Positions 8,484 to 17,229 of a stretch of DNA of 64,000 bases are shown here, piece after piece. The DNA lies in contig NZ_CP045178.1 in assembly GCF_009296025.1 (NCBI RefSeq), positions 310,001-374,000 on the forward strand, given 5' to 3'. The notes under the pieces are model-generated. The model had not been told where the DNA came from, searched no databases, and worked only from the letters and a program-made list of their open reading frames with translations. The position numbers and the translations under genes were made by a program. Origin of the DNA: Streptomyces tsukubensis. GTDB taxonomy: Bacteria > Actinomycetota > Actinomycetes > Streptomycetales > Streptomycetaceae. Positions within the stretch are counted from its first letter, which is position 1; each line of letters opens with the position of its first letter.

Positions 8484-8549
8484 TGGAACACCGTTCCAGC
8501 TTGACATCTCTGGAACACCGCTCCACGCTATTGATGGAACAGCATTCCA
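8484..8549. promoter_or_regulatory. Triple palindromic operator array with TTGACA promoter
   Basis: Three 15-bp palindromes share half-sites TGGAAC/GTTCCA: TGGAACACCGTTCCA (8484-8498), TGGAACACCGCTCCA (8511-8525) and TGGAACAGCATTCCA (8535-8549). Start-to-start spacings are 27 and 24 bp. A TTGACA -35 box (8501-8506) lies between sites 1 and 2; the -10 is less clear, around 8525-8531. The array ends 56 bp before the monooxygenase ATG. This is the layout of cooperative repression by a dimeric TetR-type regulator. That regulator gene is not adjacent. Confidence 0.8.
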
Positions 8550-8605
8550 GAGAGAGTCGCAGCCTGCCCCCCATCCGGTGAGGCGTGCGATGCGGAAGGA
8601 ACCAC

Positions 8606-9739
8606 ATGACCACTGACGTCACGATCATCGGCGCCGGGCTCGGAGGACTGACCCTTGCCCGCGTTCTCCACGTCCACGGGATTCCGGCGACGGTCTACGA
8701 GGCGGAGGCGTCACCGAAGGCGCGCGCGCAGGGCGGGATGCTGGACATCCACGAGGACAACGGCCAACCGGCTCTCCAGGCGGCAGAGCTGATGGACGAG
8801 TTCCACGGCCTCATCCTGGAGGGCCGCGAGGCGACACGGGTCCTGGCCACGGACGGGACCGTCCTGTTCGACGACGACAGTACGCGCGGACGCCCCGAGG
8901 TGCTCCGCGGCGAGCTGCGCCGGATCCTCCTCGACTCGCTCCCGGCAGGCACCGTCCGGTGGGGCCAGAAGGTCGGCGGTGTCCGTGGAGTCGGCGAGGG
9001 CCGCCACGAGGTGACCTTCGCCGACGGCACCACACTCACCACGAGTCTGCTGGTCGGCGCGGACGGCGCCTGGTCACGCGTCCGACCGCTCCTCTCCGAC
9101 GCGGTACCCGAGTACATCGGCCGGTCGTTCGTCGAGACCTATCTGTTCGACGCCGACACCCGGCACCCGGCCGGCGCGAAGGCGGTCGGCGGTGGGGCCC
9201 TCTTCGCGCTCGCGCCGGGCAAGGGCATCCAGGCCCACCGGGAGAGCGGCGGAACCCTCCACACCTATGTGGCGCTCTCCGAGTCCCAGGACTGGTTCGC
9301 GGAGATCGATTTCACCGATGCCGCCGGGGCGGCAGCGCGGATCGCCGGGGAGTTCGACGGCTGGGCGCCCGAACTCACCGCGCTGATCACCGACGGCGAG
9401 ACCGCGCCGGTCCTGCGTACCCTCAACGCCCTCCCCGTCGAGCACCAGTGGGACCGGGTGCCGGGGGTGACCCTGCTCGGCGACGCCGCTCACCTCTCGG
9501 CCCCCAACGGCGAAGGCGCCAACCTGGCCATGTACGACGGAGCCGAGCTGGGCAAGGCGCTCGCCGCCCACCCGGCCGACACCGAGACCGCGATCGGCGA
9601 GTACGAGCGGGCCATGTTCCCCCGCAGCGCCGCTGCCGCCGCCGACGGCACCCAGCTCTTCGAGCTGATGTTCGGCGACAACGCCCCGCACGGCCTGATC
9701 GACATGTTCACCGGAGCGCCGGAGACGAGTGGGCAGTAG
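8606..9739 (+). CDS. FAD-dependent monooxygenase, TetX-like
   Basis: 377 residues from ATG 8606 with GGAAGGA upstream. N-terminal FAD-binding dinucleotide motif IIGAGLGGLTLARVL, then the TetX-type QGGMLDIHEDNGQ block near residue 42. The second FAD contact is GVTLLGDAAHLSAPNGEGAN near residue 287. Length and layout match class A flavoprotein hydroxylases of the tetracycline-destructase branch. Those hydroxylate aromatic polyketides or drugs with NADPH and O2; the actual substrate is unknown. A clear paralogue lies at 53349-54494. Expression is probably controlled by the three palindromes upstream. Confidence 0.88.
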   Translation: MTTDVTIIGAGLGGLTLARVLHVHGIPATVYEAEASPKARAQGGMLDIHEDNGQPALQAAELMDEFHGLILEGREATRVLATDGTVLFDDDSTRGRPEVLRGELRRILLDSLPAGTVRWGQKVGGVRGVGEGRHEVTFADGTTLTTSLLVGADGAWSRVRPLLSDAVPEYIGRSFVETYLFDADTRHPAGAKAVGGGALFALAPGKGIQAHRESGGTLHTYVALSESQDWFAEIDFTDAAGAAARIAGEFDGWAPELTALITDGETAPVLRTLNALPVEHQWDRVPGVTLLGDAAHLSAPNGEGANLAMYDGAELGKALAAHPADTETAIGEYERAMFPRSAAAAADGTQLFELMFGDNAPHGLIDMFTGAPETSGQ

Positions 9740-9841
9740 CCCCCAGTGTGTTGTGCGTCATCGCGTAGGGCCCGTCACCTACCTCGTCGGCCCTCCGCCT
9801 CGGGCCCGGCCGCCCCTTCTCGGCCACCCCGGCCACCCCAT

Positions 9842-9880
9842 CGCCCCAGGGACCGCGACTCCGTCGCCGTTCCTGGGGCG
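9842..9880 (+). terminator. Stem-loop terminator after the TetX-like gene
   Basis: CGCCCCAGGGAC (9842-9853) pairs with GTTCCTGGGGCG (9869-9880) with one G-T pair and a 15-nt loop, 100 bp after the stop codon. The rest of the 421-bp gap (9740-10160) holds no supported gene; a CCCC-AGGT-GGGG element lies near 10049. Confidence 0.65.
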
Positions 9881-10160
9881 GTGGGGTTTCCGGGGTCCGC
9901 AGCGCCCGACACCCTGTCAGCCACCCGTGGCCCGGGGCGCCCGGTTCCTCTCGCTCCCCACGACGGCCGTACGACCGGGGCCTGAACCGGCTCCCGCATA
10001 ACGGACAGCCGCTCGCTCCGGCTTGGCCACGAAGTACCTTTTTGTGACCCCAGGTGGGGACTCCGACGTCGCATCGGGGATGATCCCCCTTCTACCGGAT
10101 CCCCGCACCGGTTATGGCAAGGCCCTGTTGGACCCACCTCACAGATGCGAGAACCCGTAC

Positions 10161-11456
10161 ATGTCCATACGTTCCGCGATAGCGACCCGGCTGACCCGCC
10201 GCTACCTCACCCGGCTTCGGAAAAAGGGCACCGGTCTCGACCTCTCCATGCTCTCGAAGCTGCCGGACGCGGCCCTGTTGCCGCTGCGCCGCGACGGCTT
10301 CGACCCGGTGCCGGAGATCGGCGCACTGCGCGACCGGGAACCCGTCAGCCGCCTCCCCATTCCGGGTATGAAGGTCTGGCTGGTCTCCGGTTACGCCGAG
10401 GCCAAGGAAGTCCTCGGCGACGCCCGTACGTTCAGCAACGACTTCTCCAATCTCGTCGGGCACACCGATGTCAGCGAGCACCAGCAGCCCGGCGGCCTCG
10501 GCTTCTGCGATCCGCCCGACCACACCCGTCTGCGCCGGCTGCTCACTCCCGAGTTCACCATGCGCCGCCTCGGCCGTCTGACGCCGCGGATCCACGCGAT
10601 CGCCGAGGAGCAGCTGGCCGTACTGGCGAAGGCCGCCGACGAGGACGGCCGGGTCGACTTCGTGGAGCACTTCGCACTGCCGGTCCCGGCCCTCGTCATC
10701 TGCGAGCTCCTCGGTGTCCCCTACGAGGAGCGCGAAGCCTTCCAGCGGTTCTCGGTGGCCCGCTTCGACGTGCTCGGCGGTGTCGGCGCCTCCTTCGGAG
10801 CCATCTCCCAGTCGTTGGACTATCTGCGCGGTGTGGTCGAGAAGCAGCGCCGCGACCCCGGGGACGGCCTCCTCGGCATGCTCGTCAGGGAACACGGCGA
10901 CAGCGTCACCGACGAGGAACTCACGGGCCTCGCGGACGGCGTACTCACCGGCGGCCTGGAGACGACGGCGAGCATGCTGGCTCTCGGCACCCTGATCATG
11001 CTCAAGGACAGGAAGCACTTCGCGGCCCTGCGCGAGGCCGAGGATCCCGCCGCGGTCGCGGCCCCGTTCGTCGACGAACTGCTGCGCCATCTCACCGTCG
11101 TTCAGACGGCCTTCCCGCGCTTCGCCCGCGAGGACACGTCCATCGGTGGCGTACGGATATCCTCCGGCGACATCGTCATCGTCTCCCTCAGCGCCGCGGA
11201 CCGCGACCCCGTACTCGGCCCCGAGATGGACGCCTTCGACCCCTCACGGGTGCCCGCCTCATCACATCTCGCCTTCGGGCACGGCATCCATCGCTGTATC
11301 GGCGCCGAACTCGGCAAGATGGAACTGCGCACCGCGTTCCCGCACATCGCCGCCCGCTTCCCTGATCTGCGTCTGGCGGTGGGGACGCAGGACCTGGAAT
11401 TTCGCAAGCTGTCGATCGTCTACGGGGTGGACTCGCTGCCGGTCTTCCTGGACTGA
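10161..11456 (+). CDS. Cytochrome P450 (actinobacterial CYP)
   Basis: 431 residues from ATG 10161; the frame is open back to 10023 but the upstream part does not look like P450. Motifs in order: I-helix GVLTGGLETTAS, K-helix E-L-L-R within FVDELLRHL, and heme ligand loop FGHGIHRCIG with Cys379. HTR-type HxxxR is seen as DHTRLRRL. The I-helix has GG-x-ET where many P450s have AG-x-DT, which affects the oxygen-activating acid/alcohol pair but is common in bacterial CYPs. It is soluble and needs a ferredoxin and reductase, and no ferredoxin gene is adjacent. The substrate is unknown; neighbours give no pathway. Confidence 0.93.
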   Translation: MSIRSAIATRLTRRYLTRLRKKGTGLDLSMLSKLPDAALLPLRRDGFDPVPEIGALRDREPVSRLPIPGMKVWLVSGYAEAKEVLGDARTFSNDFSNLVGHTDVSEHQQPGGLGFCDPPDHTRLRRLLTPEFTMRRLGRLTPRIHAIAEEQLAVLAKAADEDGRVDFVEHFALPVPALVICELLGVPYEEREAFQRFSVARFDVLGGVGASFGAISQSLDYLRGVVEKQRRDPGDGLLGMLVREHGDSVTDEELTGLADGVLTGGLETTASMLALGTLIMLKDRKHFAALREAEDPAAVAAPFVDELLRHLTVVQTAFPRFAREDTSIGGVRISSGDIVIVSLSAADRDPVLGPEMDAFDPSRVPASSHLAFGHGIHRCIGAELGKMELRTAFPHIAARFPDLRLAVGTQDLEFRKLSIVYGVDSLPVFLD

Positions 11457-11710
11457 GCGGCCGGGGGACGGGGGCAGGGGGAGGACGGGTGGCTGGACGG
11501 CGCCCGTGGAGAACGAATGGACGGCCACCGGCCGCACGAGCGGCGCCCGCGCCTGTCCCCGGCTGTCCCCGGGTGTGTCGGCCCCGTGCGCGCCGCGCTC
11601 TCCCGTGCACGCGCGCCGAACGAGCCCGCCCCTGTCCCGCGCGCCCACGCCGGTAGGGCCCGCGCCGTCGCACCGCGCGGGCCGTGGCGAAGCAGTACCA
11701 GGTGCCGCCC

Positions 11711-12421
11711 TCAACCCCCCGGAACGTCATACGTGTCCAGCCGTCCGCACATGCCGTACTTGCCGTGCGCGGAGGGGGTCCTCGCGTGTACGGAGGCTGC
11801 GCCGAGGTGGCTCGTGTCGCCTTCGGCGAGGCGGTCCAGGTGGTCGCCCGTGGCCCTGGCCGCCGCTGCCGCTCCGTGCTCCCAGCGTTCGCGCCACTCC
11901 TCGATACGGGGGCGTACGAGGGCGCCGGCCGCCGCGTGGAAGGCGAGGAGCGGTGCCGGGTCGCCCGCTTCCGTGGCGGCACGCAGGGTGGCGAACCCCT
12001 CGATGGCGAGATCGCGGCGCCGCAGCGCGGCCGCCTCCGTGCCCTCGGCGGGGAGGGTCACGGCCGCCGCGTATGCCGCGGGGTCGGTGAGACGGTCCAG
12101 GGGCAGAGTGAGGACCGCGTCCCCGGCCTCGGGCAGGCCGTTGTTCTGCATGAGGACCGTGATGCGCAGGTCCTCCTCGTTGATGAGCCGGTGAATGGTG
12201 CCGGGCGTGAACCACATGACGGATCCCGGCTCCAGAGGTGTCGAGGTGAAGCCCTGGACCGTGAGGGTCTGCACCGCGCCCCTGCCCGCCGCCACCACGT
12301 ACCCCTCGGAACAGGTGAGGTGCATGTGCGGGGTGCCGCCGCACAGCCCGTCGGCCGCCTCCCAGTCGTAGACGGAGAGGTGGGAGACGCCCACGGCGCC
12401 CGGCAGACCCGTGAAGGTCAC
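11711..12421 (-). CDS. Cupin-domain protein of the carbohydrate locus
   Basis: 236 residues from GTG 12421, which overlaps the PmoA-gene stop (GTGA), so translation is coupled. The metal-binding cupin motif 1 is intact: GGTPHMHLTCSEGYVVAAG (H-x-H-x4-E), with motif 2 as PGSVMWFTPGTIHRLIN. The C-terminal 100 residues are helical and unassigned. It is the last gene of the Gfo/Idh-PmoA-cupin operon. A role as sugar isomerase/epimerase or sensor is possible; none is proven. Cytosolic. Confidence 0.78.
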   Translation of the reverse strand: MTFTGLPGAVGVSHLSVYDWEAADGLCGGTPHMHLTCSEGYVVAAGRGAVQTLTVQGFTSTPLEPGSVMWFTPGTIHRLINEEDLRITVLMQNNGLPEAGDAVLTLPLDRLTDPAAYAAAVTLPAEGTEAAALRRRDLAIEGFATLRAATEAGDPAPLLAFHAAAGALVRPRIEEWRERWEHGAAAAARATGDHLDRLAEGDTSHLGAASVHARTPSAHGKYGMCGRLDTYDVPGG

Positions 12422-13329
12422 CACGGCTGCGCCGCGAGGTACTTGGCGATGGACTCGCGTTCGGGCCTGCCGTCCGCGATGACGACGCGGTAGCGACGGG
12501 TGAGTGTGTCGCCGGGGGCCAGGACGAGTTCGTCGAAGAAGGCCCAGGACGGGGCGACGGCGGCGAAGGGATCGTTGCGGACGAACCAGTGCGCGGGATG
12601 TGTGCCGTTCTCCCCGGTGTGGTCGTTCTCGGGAGCGTGGGCGAAGACGACGGTGGCGTGACCGTCGATACCGTCGAACTCTCCGGAGAGGGCGAGCCAC
12701 GGCGACTGGGTGCCCATGGCCTCCGGCCCCTCGCCGTCGGCGGTCAGGACGCGCCCGTCCCTGAAGGCGCGTGGGCCGCGCCAGAACAGCCCGGTGTACC
12801 CGGCCATCTCGCGGCCCTCGGTGGTGGGGCTGCCGAACCTCAGCGGTTCCTCGCGGCGGTTGGTGACGGCGGTGGAGACGGTGAGGTGCCAGGCGCCGGA
12901 CGCCGGGTCCGGCACGGCGGCCTCGATCCGCCGCCGCTCGTCGGCCCAGGCGTCACCCTCGTGGTTGCGCCAGGTCAGCCGCTCGGCGATGACGGCGAGT
13001 TTGTCCTCGGCGCGCACCTCGTCGAAGCCCTCGTGGGACATGGAGCCGACCTTCTCCGGCAGTTCGAGGTAGCCCTCGCCGTGCACGTAGGTGTTGCCGC
13101 CCCAGAGGTTCTGCCCCGAGAGGTGGGAGGCGGTCACCTGGAGCCCCTTGTGCCAGCGGTGGTCGTTGGGACGGTAGTCGGTGACGACTCCGCCCGAGAG
13201 GGTGGCGAGGGGGTGCAGATAAGGTTTCGGGGCCTCGAAGGGGGCCTCCGGCGCGTAGACGTACGACAGCAGCCTCGTGCCGTTCTCCAGGACGTCGACA
13301 CGGTCGCCGTGGGCGTGGGTCAGTTTCAT
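12418..13329 (-). CDS. PmoA-family (DUF6807-type) protein
   Basis: 303 residues starting at ATG 13329, overlapping the upstream stop by 4 nt. Recognisable blocks are FEAPKPYLHPLATLSGGVVT with DYRPNDHRWHKGL, GYTGLFWRGPRAF, and ending ESIAKYLAAQPW. The family is named after a methane-oxygenase annotation, but in actinobacteria it occurs with Gfo/Idh/MocA oxidoreductases and glycosidases, and a beta-sandwich carbohydrate role is more likely. The conserved His-rich DHRWHKG segment could be catalytic or metal-binding. It is in the middle of a three-gene operon. Confidence 0.8.
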   Translation of the reverse strand: MKLTHAHGDRVDVLENGTRLLSYVYAPEAPFEAPKPYLHPLATLSGGVVTDYRPNDHRWHKGLQVTASHLSGQNLWGGNTYVHGEGYLELPEKVGSMSHEGFDEVRAEDKLAVIAERLTWRNHEGDAWADERRRIEAAVPDPASGAWHLTVSTAVTNRREEPLRFGSPTTEGREMAGYTGLFWRGPRAFRDGRVLTADGEGPEAMGTQSPWLALSGEFDGIDGHATVVFAHAPENDHTGENGTHPAHWFVRNDPFAAVAPSWAFFDELVLAPGDTLTRRYRVVIADGRPERESIAKYLAAQPW

Positions 13330-14498
13330 ACCGTGACCTCCTGGGCCTTCGTGGGCGCCCAGCCGGGGGCGCCTCCGTGCAGTGCCGGGTAGAAGGGGTC
13401 GCCGGGGCCGATCTCGCCCGCGAGGACGGTGGTGTCGGTGAACGCGGACTTGTAGAGGGCGGCGACCAGTTCGAGGGTGGTCCTGCCGCCCTCACCACTG
13501 GTGTCGGGGCGCCGGCCCGCGCGCACGTCGTCGGTGAAGGCGCGCATCTGGGCCAGGTGCGAGCTGGGTTCGTCGTCGCCGAACTCCCGCCAGGAGGCGG
13601 CCTCTTCCTCGGGCACGCCGGGTGCGGGCGTGATCCGCCAGTCGGCGTTGGAGTGGCCGTAGAGGTGGGTCACCTCCACGGTGGCTCGTTCGCAGTCGAT
13701 CCTGACGCGGCTGACCTCGTCGGGGCTGAGTACACTGTTGACGACGGTGCCGAGCGCCCCGTTCTCGAAGCGGACGAGGGCGGTCGACACGTCCTCGGTC
13801 TCCACGTCGTGGACGAGCCGCCCCGCCATGGCCTTGACCTCGGACCACGGGCCGAGCAGGTCGAGGAAGAGGTCCATCTGGTGGATGCCGTGGCCCATGG
13901 TCGGGCCGCCGCCCTCGGTCTCCCAGCGGCCGCGCCAGGGGGCGGCGAAGTAGGCGGTGTCGCGGTACCAGGTGGTCTGGCAGTGCGCGACGAGAGGACG
14001 TCCGAGCGCTCCGTCGGCGAGGAGGCGGCGTACATGCCGCGAGCCTGAACCGAGCCGGTGCTGGAAGACGATGGCGGCATAGGGGCCGCCCTCGCTCTCC
14101 TGCGCGCACATGGCGTCGAACTCCTCCAGGGAGGGACACGGGGGTTTCTCGCACAGCACCCAGGCCCCGGCCCGCAGCGCGGCCACGGTCTGTTCCCTGT
14201 GCACGGCGGGCGGGGTGCAGATGACCACGAGGTCAGGCCGTCGCTCGCTGAGCATGCGTGCGAGATCGGTGTACGGGTGGGGGACGCCGTTCGCGGCGCA
14301 GAACTCGCGGACGGACTCCTCCGACACATCCACGGCCGCGTCGACCTCGACATCCGGCGCGAGCGCCCGGAGGGCGGGGAGGTGCGCGCCTCTGGCGATC
14401 CCACCCGTTCCGATGACGGCCGCGCGCAGAGCCCGGCCCGCACCGGGTGGCGCTGCTGCGGTTTCTGGGAGTCCTGATGATCGGGACAGAGTGAACAC
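13326..14498 (-). CDS. Gfo/Idh/MocA family oxidoreductase
   Basis: About 390 residues from GTG 14498. An N-terminal Rossmann NAD(P) domain (AAVIGTGGIARGAHLPAL) is followed by the family motif C-E-K-P-P (AGAWVLCEKPPCPS) and a C-terminal alpha/beta domain with GGGPTMGHGIHQMDLFLDLL. The family oxidises or epimerises sugars and cyclitols. The open frame runs to an ATG at 14570, but that codon overlaps the TTGACA promoter, so it was rejected. The gene is first in the leftward operon with PmoA and cupin, divergent from the sugar transporter, and is probably controlled by the AAGCGCTT operator at its transcription start. Confidence 0.85.
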   Translation of the reverse strand: MFTLSRSSGLPETAAAPPGAGRALRAAVIGTGGIARGAHLPALRALAPDVEVDAAVDVSEESVREFCAANGVPHPYTDLARMLSERRPDLVVICTPPAVHREQTVAALRAGAWVLCEKPPCPSLEEFDAMCAQESEGGPYAAIVFQHRLGSGSRHVRRLLADGALGRPLVAHCQTTWYRDTAYFAAPWRGRWETEGGGPTMGHGIHQMDLFLDLLGPWSEVKAMAGRLVHDVETEDVSTALVRFENGALGTVVNSVLSPDEVSRVRIDCERATVEVTHLYGHSNADWRITPAPGVPEEEAASWREFGDDEPSSHLAQMRAFTDDVRAGRRPDTSGEGGRTTLELVAALYKSAFTDTTVLAGEIGPGDPFYPALHGGAPGWAPTKAQEVTV

Positions 14499-14517
14499 CC
14501 CCACGGTGCGGTGTGTC

Positions 14518-14566
14518 AGCAAGCGCTTTCTCCGCGAACCTACGGGCGGCCTGAGAGCGTTGTCAA
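14518..14566 (-). promoter_or_regulatory. Promoter and LacI-type operator of the Gfo/Idh operon
   Basis: Minus-strand TTGACA (14566-14561) and TAGGTT (14542-14537) are 18 bp apart, a near-consensus Streptomyces vegetative promoter. Immediately downstream, over the expected start site, lies AGAAAGCGCTTGCT (14531-14518), whose core AAGCGCTT is a perfect palindrome with central CG, the form of LacI/CRE operators. The GTG start is about 30 bp further on. Confidence 0.78.
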
Positions 14567-14704
14567 CCAATCGGACGACCTGCCGGAAGGCCGTCGCCGC
14601 AGGCGTTCAGCACGGGCGCGCACCGGGCGAACACACGGGGCGAACACAGGTGAGCAGTGCCTGGGCACGGCCGCCCGGGACCGCCTGGGCAGGCTCACGC
14701 ACCC

Positions 14705-14733
14705 GTTCAAATGAACAAGACCCAACAATTGGG
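14705..14733. promoter_or_regulatory. Two short palindromes between divergent sugar operons
   Basis: GTTCAAATGAAC (14705-14716, 5-bp arms around AA) and CCCAACAATTGGG (14721-14733, 5-bp arms around CAA) lie upstream of the transporter promoter at -35. They are AT-rich compared with the surroundings and are candidate regulator sites. Confidence 0.45.
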
Positions 14734-14746
14734 CGCGCCCCGACTG

Positions 14747-14790
14747 TTGACCTCTGATGGATACGGAGCCTAGTTTTCCCGGCAGGGAAA
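14747..14790 (+). promoter_or_regulatory. Promoter and operator of the sugar ABC operon
   Basis: TTGACC (14747-14752) and TAGTTT (14771-14776) are spaced 18 bp. The palindrome TTTCCCGGCAGGGAAA (14775-14790, 6-bp arms, 4-bp centre) overlaps the -10 and the expected start at about 14783, the place where a repressor would act. The half-site differs from that of the divergent operon. A 5' untranslated region of about 165 nt follows. Confidence 0.7.
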
Positions 14791-14949
14791 TCGCATACCC
14801 CAAAAATGCCTTTTGGTTCCCTCACCTCCCCCTTCCGCGCCCTTTTGCCTCCCTCAGCAGCACCGGCACTTCCCCCTGCGCCGCTCCGTCGTGCTGTGGG
14901 CCGCGGTAATGACGACAACGATGTCCATGACCGTTTCAGGAGGTCCCTC

Positions 14950-16272
14950 ATGCGCACGAGCAAGTACGGCCGGCGCCGCCGCACGGTCGTGCGTCTCGCG
15001 GCCTGCTCAGCCGCCCTGACGCTCCTGCTGACCGGCTGCTCGGGCGGGTCCTCGTCGTCCGCGGGCGGCCGTGTCACCCTCTCCTTCACCTGGTGGGGCA
15101 ATGACGACAGGGCGCTGCGCACCAACAAGGCGGTCGCGCTCTTCGAGAAGAAGCATCCGGGGGTGAAAGTCCGCACCTCCACCGCCGGTTACGAGGCGTA
15201 CGTCCAGAAACTCGCCACCCAGGCCGCCGGCGGTGACCTCCCCGATGTCGCTCAGCTCGACTACCGGCAGATCTCGCAGTACGCCGGCAGCGGCACCCTC
15301 CTGGACCTCGGTCCCTACATGAAGGACGGGACGCTGCGCACGGCCGAGTTCGACAAGTCGCTGCTGCGCACCGGTGTGTACGACTCCACGCAGGTCGCCC
15401 TCCCCATGGGACAGGGCACCACGGGATTCACCTACGACTCGAAGATCTTCGCCAAGGCCGGGGTCCCCAAGCCGAAACCCGGCTGGACGTGGGACGACTG
15501 GGCGGACGCCGGGCGGAAGATCACCGCACTGGGACTCAAGGGCCCCGACGGACGTGCCTTCACGGGGCTCACCGACATCGGCGTGAACGAGGACATCTTC
15601 GAGGACTGGCTGCGGGGCCACGGAAAGCAGCTCTACTCCGGCGAACGCCAGCTCGGTTTCACCGCGAAGGACCTCACCGCCTTCTGGACGTTCTGCGACC
15701 GGCTCCGCAGGGAGAAGGTGGTCTCGCAGGCGAAGGACACCGCCCAGTTGGGCGGGGCCATCGACGAGTCGCCCATGGGCCGCCGACTCGCCGCGACCGA
15801 CTTCACCTGGGACAGCCCGTATCTCGGATATCCGCCGCTCCTCGGTGACCAGATCCGGTTCGCGCCGGTCCCGACCACAGCGGGCCGCGCGGGCCAGTAC
15901 TTCAAGCCGACCATGCTCGTCGGGGTCGGCGCCCACAGCGCACACCCCAAACAGGCGGCGGAACTGGTCGACTTCCTCCTCAATGATCCGGAGGCCGGGA
16001 AGATCCTCGGGGTCAACCGCTCGGCCCCGCCCAACCAGGCGATCGCCAAGTCCATCAGCAAGGACCTCAAGGGCCCGGACAAGGAGGTCTACGACTACGA
16101 GCGGAGGGTCGCCGCCTACGGGGTGGACGCCCCGCCCAAGGCCCCGCCCCGAGGTGACGTGGCCCTCCAGGTGGCCTTCACCCGCTGCTACCAGCAGGTC
16201 ATCTATGAACGCCAGAGCCCCGCGCGGGCAGCGGCGGAGTTCCTCAGCGAGGCCAGGAGGGAACTGCGATGA
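14950..16272 (+). CDS. Sugar ABC transporter substrate-binding lipoprotein
   Basis: 440 residues from ATG 14950 with AGGAGG 6 bp upstream; the longer frame from 14806 lacks a ribosome site. The signal peptide ends in the lipobox LLTGC, so it is lipid-anchored. The mature part follows the extracellular solute-binding family 1 pattern: FTWWGNDDRALRTNKAVALF, GYEAYVQKLATQAAGGDLPD, and GWTWDDWADAGRKITALG. It would deliver an oligosaccharide to the two permeases downstream. No ATPase is encoded in the operon, which is normal where the shared MsiK-type ATPase energises sugar importers in Streptomyces. Sugar unknown. Confidence 0.92.
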   Translation: MRTSKYGRRRRTVVRLAACSAALTLLLTGCSGGSSSSAGGRVTLSFTWWGNDDRALRTNKAVALFEKKHPGVKVRTSTAGYEAYVQKLATQAAGGDLPDVAQLDYRQISQYAGSGTLLDLGPYMKDGTLRTAEFDKSLLRTGVYDSTQVALPMGQGTTGFTYDSKIFAKAGVPKPKPGWTWDDWADAGRKITALGLKGPDGRAFTGLTDIGVNEDIFEDWLRGHGKQLYSGERQLGFTAKDLTAFWTFCDRLRREKVVSQAKDTAQLGGAIDESPMGRRLAATDFTWDSPYLGYPPLLGDQIRFAPVPTTAGRAGQYFKPTMLVGVGAHSAHPKQAAELVDFLLNDPEAGKILGVNRSAPPNQAIAKSISKDLKGPDKEVYDYERRVAAYGVDAPPKAPPRGDVALQVAFTRCYQQVIYERQSPARAAAEFLSEARRELR

Positions 16273-17228
16273 CTTCCGTACTGCGCACCACACCCCGGCC
16301 CGCCGACGCCGCCCCGTCCTCCACGCCCGAGGGCCGCAGGCCACGCCGGGAGCGGCAGGGACCCGCGTACATCTTCCTCTCCCCCTGGATCCTCGGCGCC
16401 GTCCTGCTGACGCTGGCTCCGATGGCGGTGTCGCTCTACCTGTCCTTCACCGACTACAACCTGTTCGACCCTCCGCACTGGGTCGGGCTGCGCAACTACA
16501 CCGAGATGTTCACCGAGGACCCCCGCTACTGGCGGTCGGTACGGACGACACTTCTCTATGTGGTGGTGGCCGTCCCGCTGAAGCTGGGGTTCGCGCTGGC
16601 GGTCGCCCTGCTGCTCAAGGGCATGCGCAAGGGCAAGGGATTCTACCGTTCGGCGTTCTACGCCCCCTCGCTGCTCGGCGCGAGCATGTCTGTCGCGCTG
16701 GTGTGGCGGGCGCTGTACAACGACGGCGGTACCGTCGACGAGATCCTGTCGGGCATCGGTATCCACACCGGCGGCTGGGTCTCGGACCCGTCCCTCGCGG
16801 TGTTCGTGGTGGCTCTGCTCTCCGTCTGGCAGTTCGGTGCCCCGATGGTCATCTTCCTCGCGGGGCTCCAGCAGATTCCCGGCGATCTCTACGAGGCGGC
16901 TTCCATCGACGGGGCGGGGCGCACCCGGCAGTTCATCTCGGTCACCCTTCCGATGCTGTCGCCGGTGCTCTTCTTCAACCTGGTGCTGGAGACGATCCAG
17001 TCCTTCCAGGTGTTCACTCCCGCCTTCGCCATCAGCGGCGGCAAGGGCGGCCCCGCCGACTCCACCAACTTCTACACGCTCTACCTCTACGAGCGGGCCT
17101 TCTCCGCCTCCCACATGGGCTACGCCTCGGCGATGGCCTGGATCCTGTTGCTGGCCATCGGCGCGGTCACCCTGGTCATCTTCAGGACTTCACGCTCGTG
17201 GGTCTTCTACGCCAATGAGGGGGCCTGA
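16269..17228 (+). CDS. Sugar ABC transporter permease (MalF/LacF type)
   Basis: 319 residues, start ATG 16269 overlapping the lipoprotein stop (ATGA). Six transmembrane helices are visible, with an EAA cytoplasmic loop YEAASIDGAGRTRQFISVTL near residue 208 that contacts the ATPase. The N-terminal 35 residues are polar and basic. Forms a heterodimer with the next gene product in the membrane. Confidence 0.93.
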   Translation: MTSVLRTTPRPADAAPSSTPEGRRPRRERQGPAYIFLSPWILGAVLLTLAPMAVSLYLSFTDYNLFDPPHWVGLRNYTEMFTEDPRYWRSVRTTLLYVVVAVPLKLGFALAVALLLKGMRKGKGFYRSAFYAPSLLGASMSVALVWRALYNDGGTVDEILSGIGIHTGGWVSDPSLAVFVVALLSVWQFGAPMVIFLAGLQQIPGDLYEAASIDGAGRTRQFISVTLPMLSPVLFFNLVLETIQSFQVFTPAFAISGGKGGPADSTNFYTLYLYERAFSASHMGYASAMAWILLLAIGAVTLVIFRTSRSWVFYANEGA

Positions 17229-17229
17229 C

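Noticed and set aside
14499..14570. Upstream ATG start for the Gfo/Idh gene
   Set aside because: The ATG overlaps the TTGACA box of a near-consensus promoter, and the start-point operator would then lie inside the coding region; GTG 14498 fits better.
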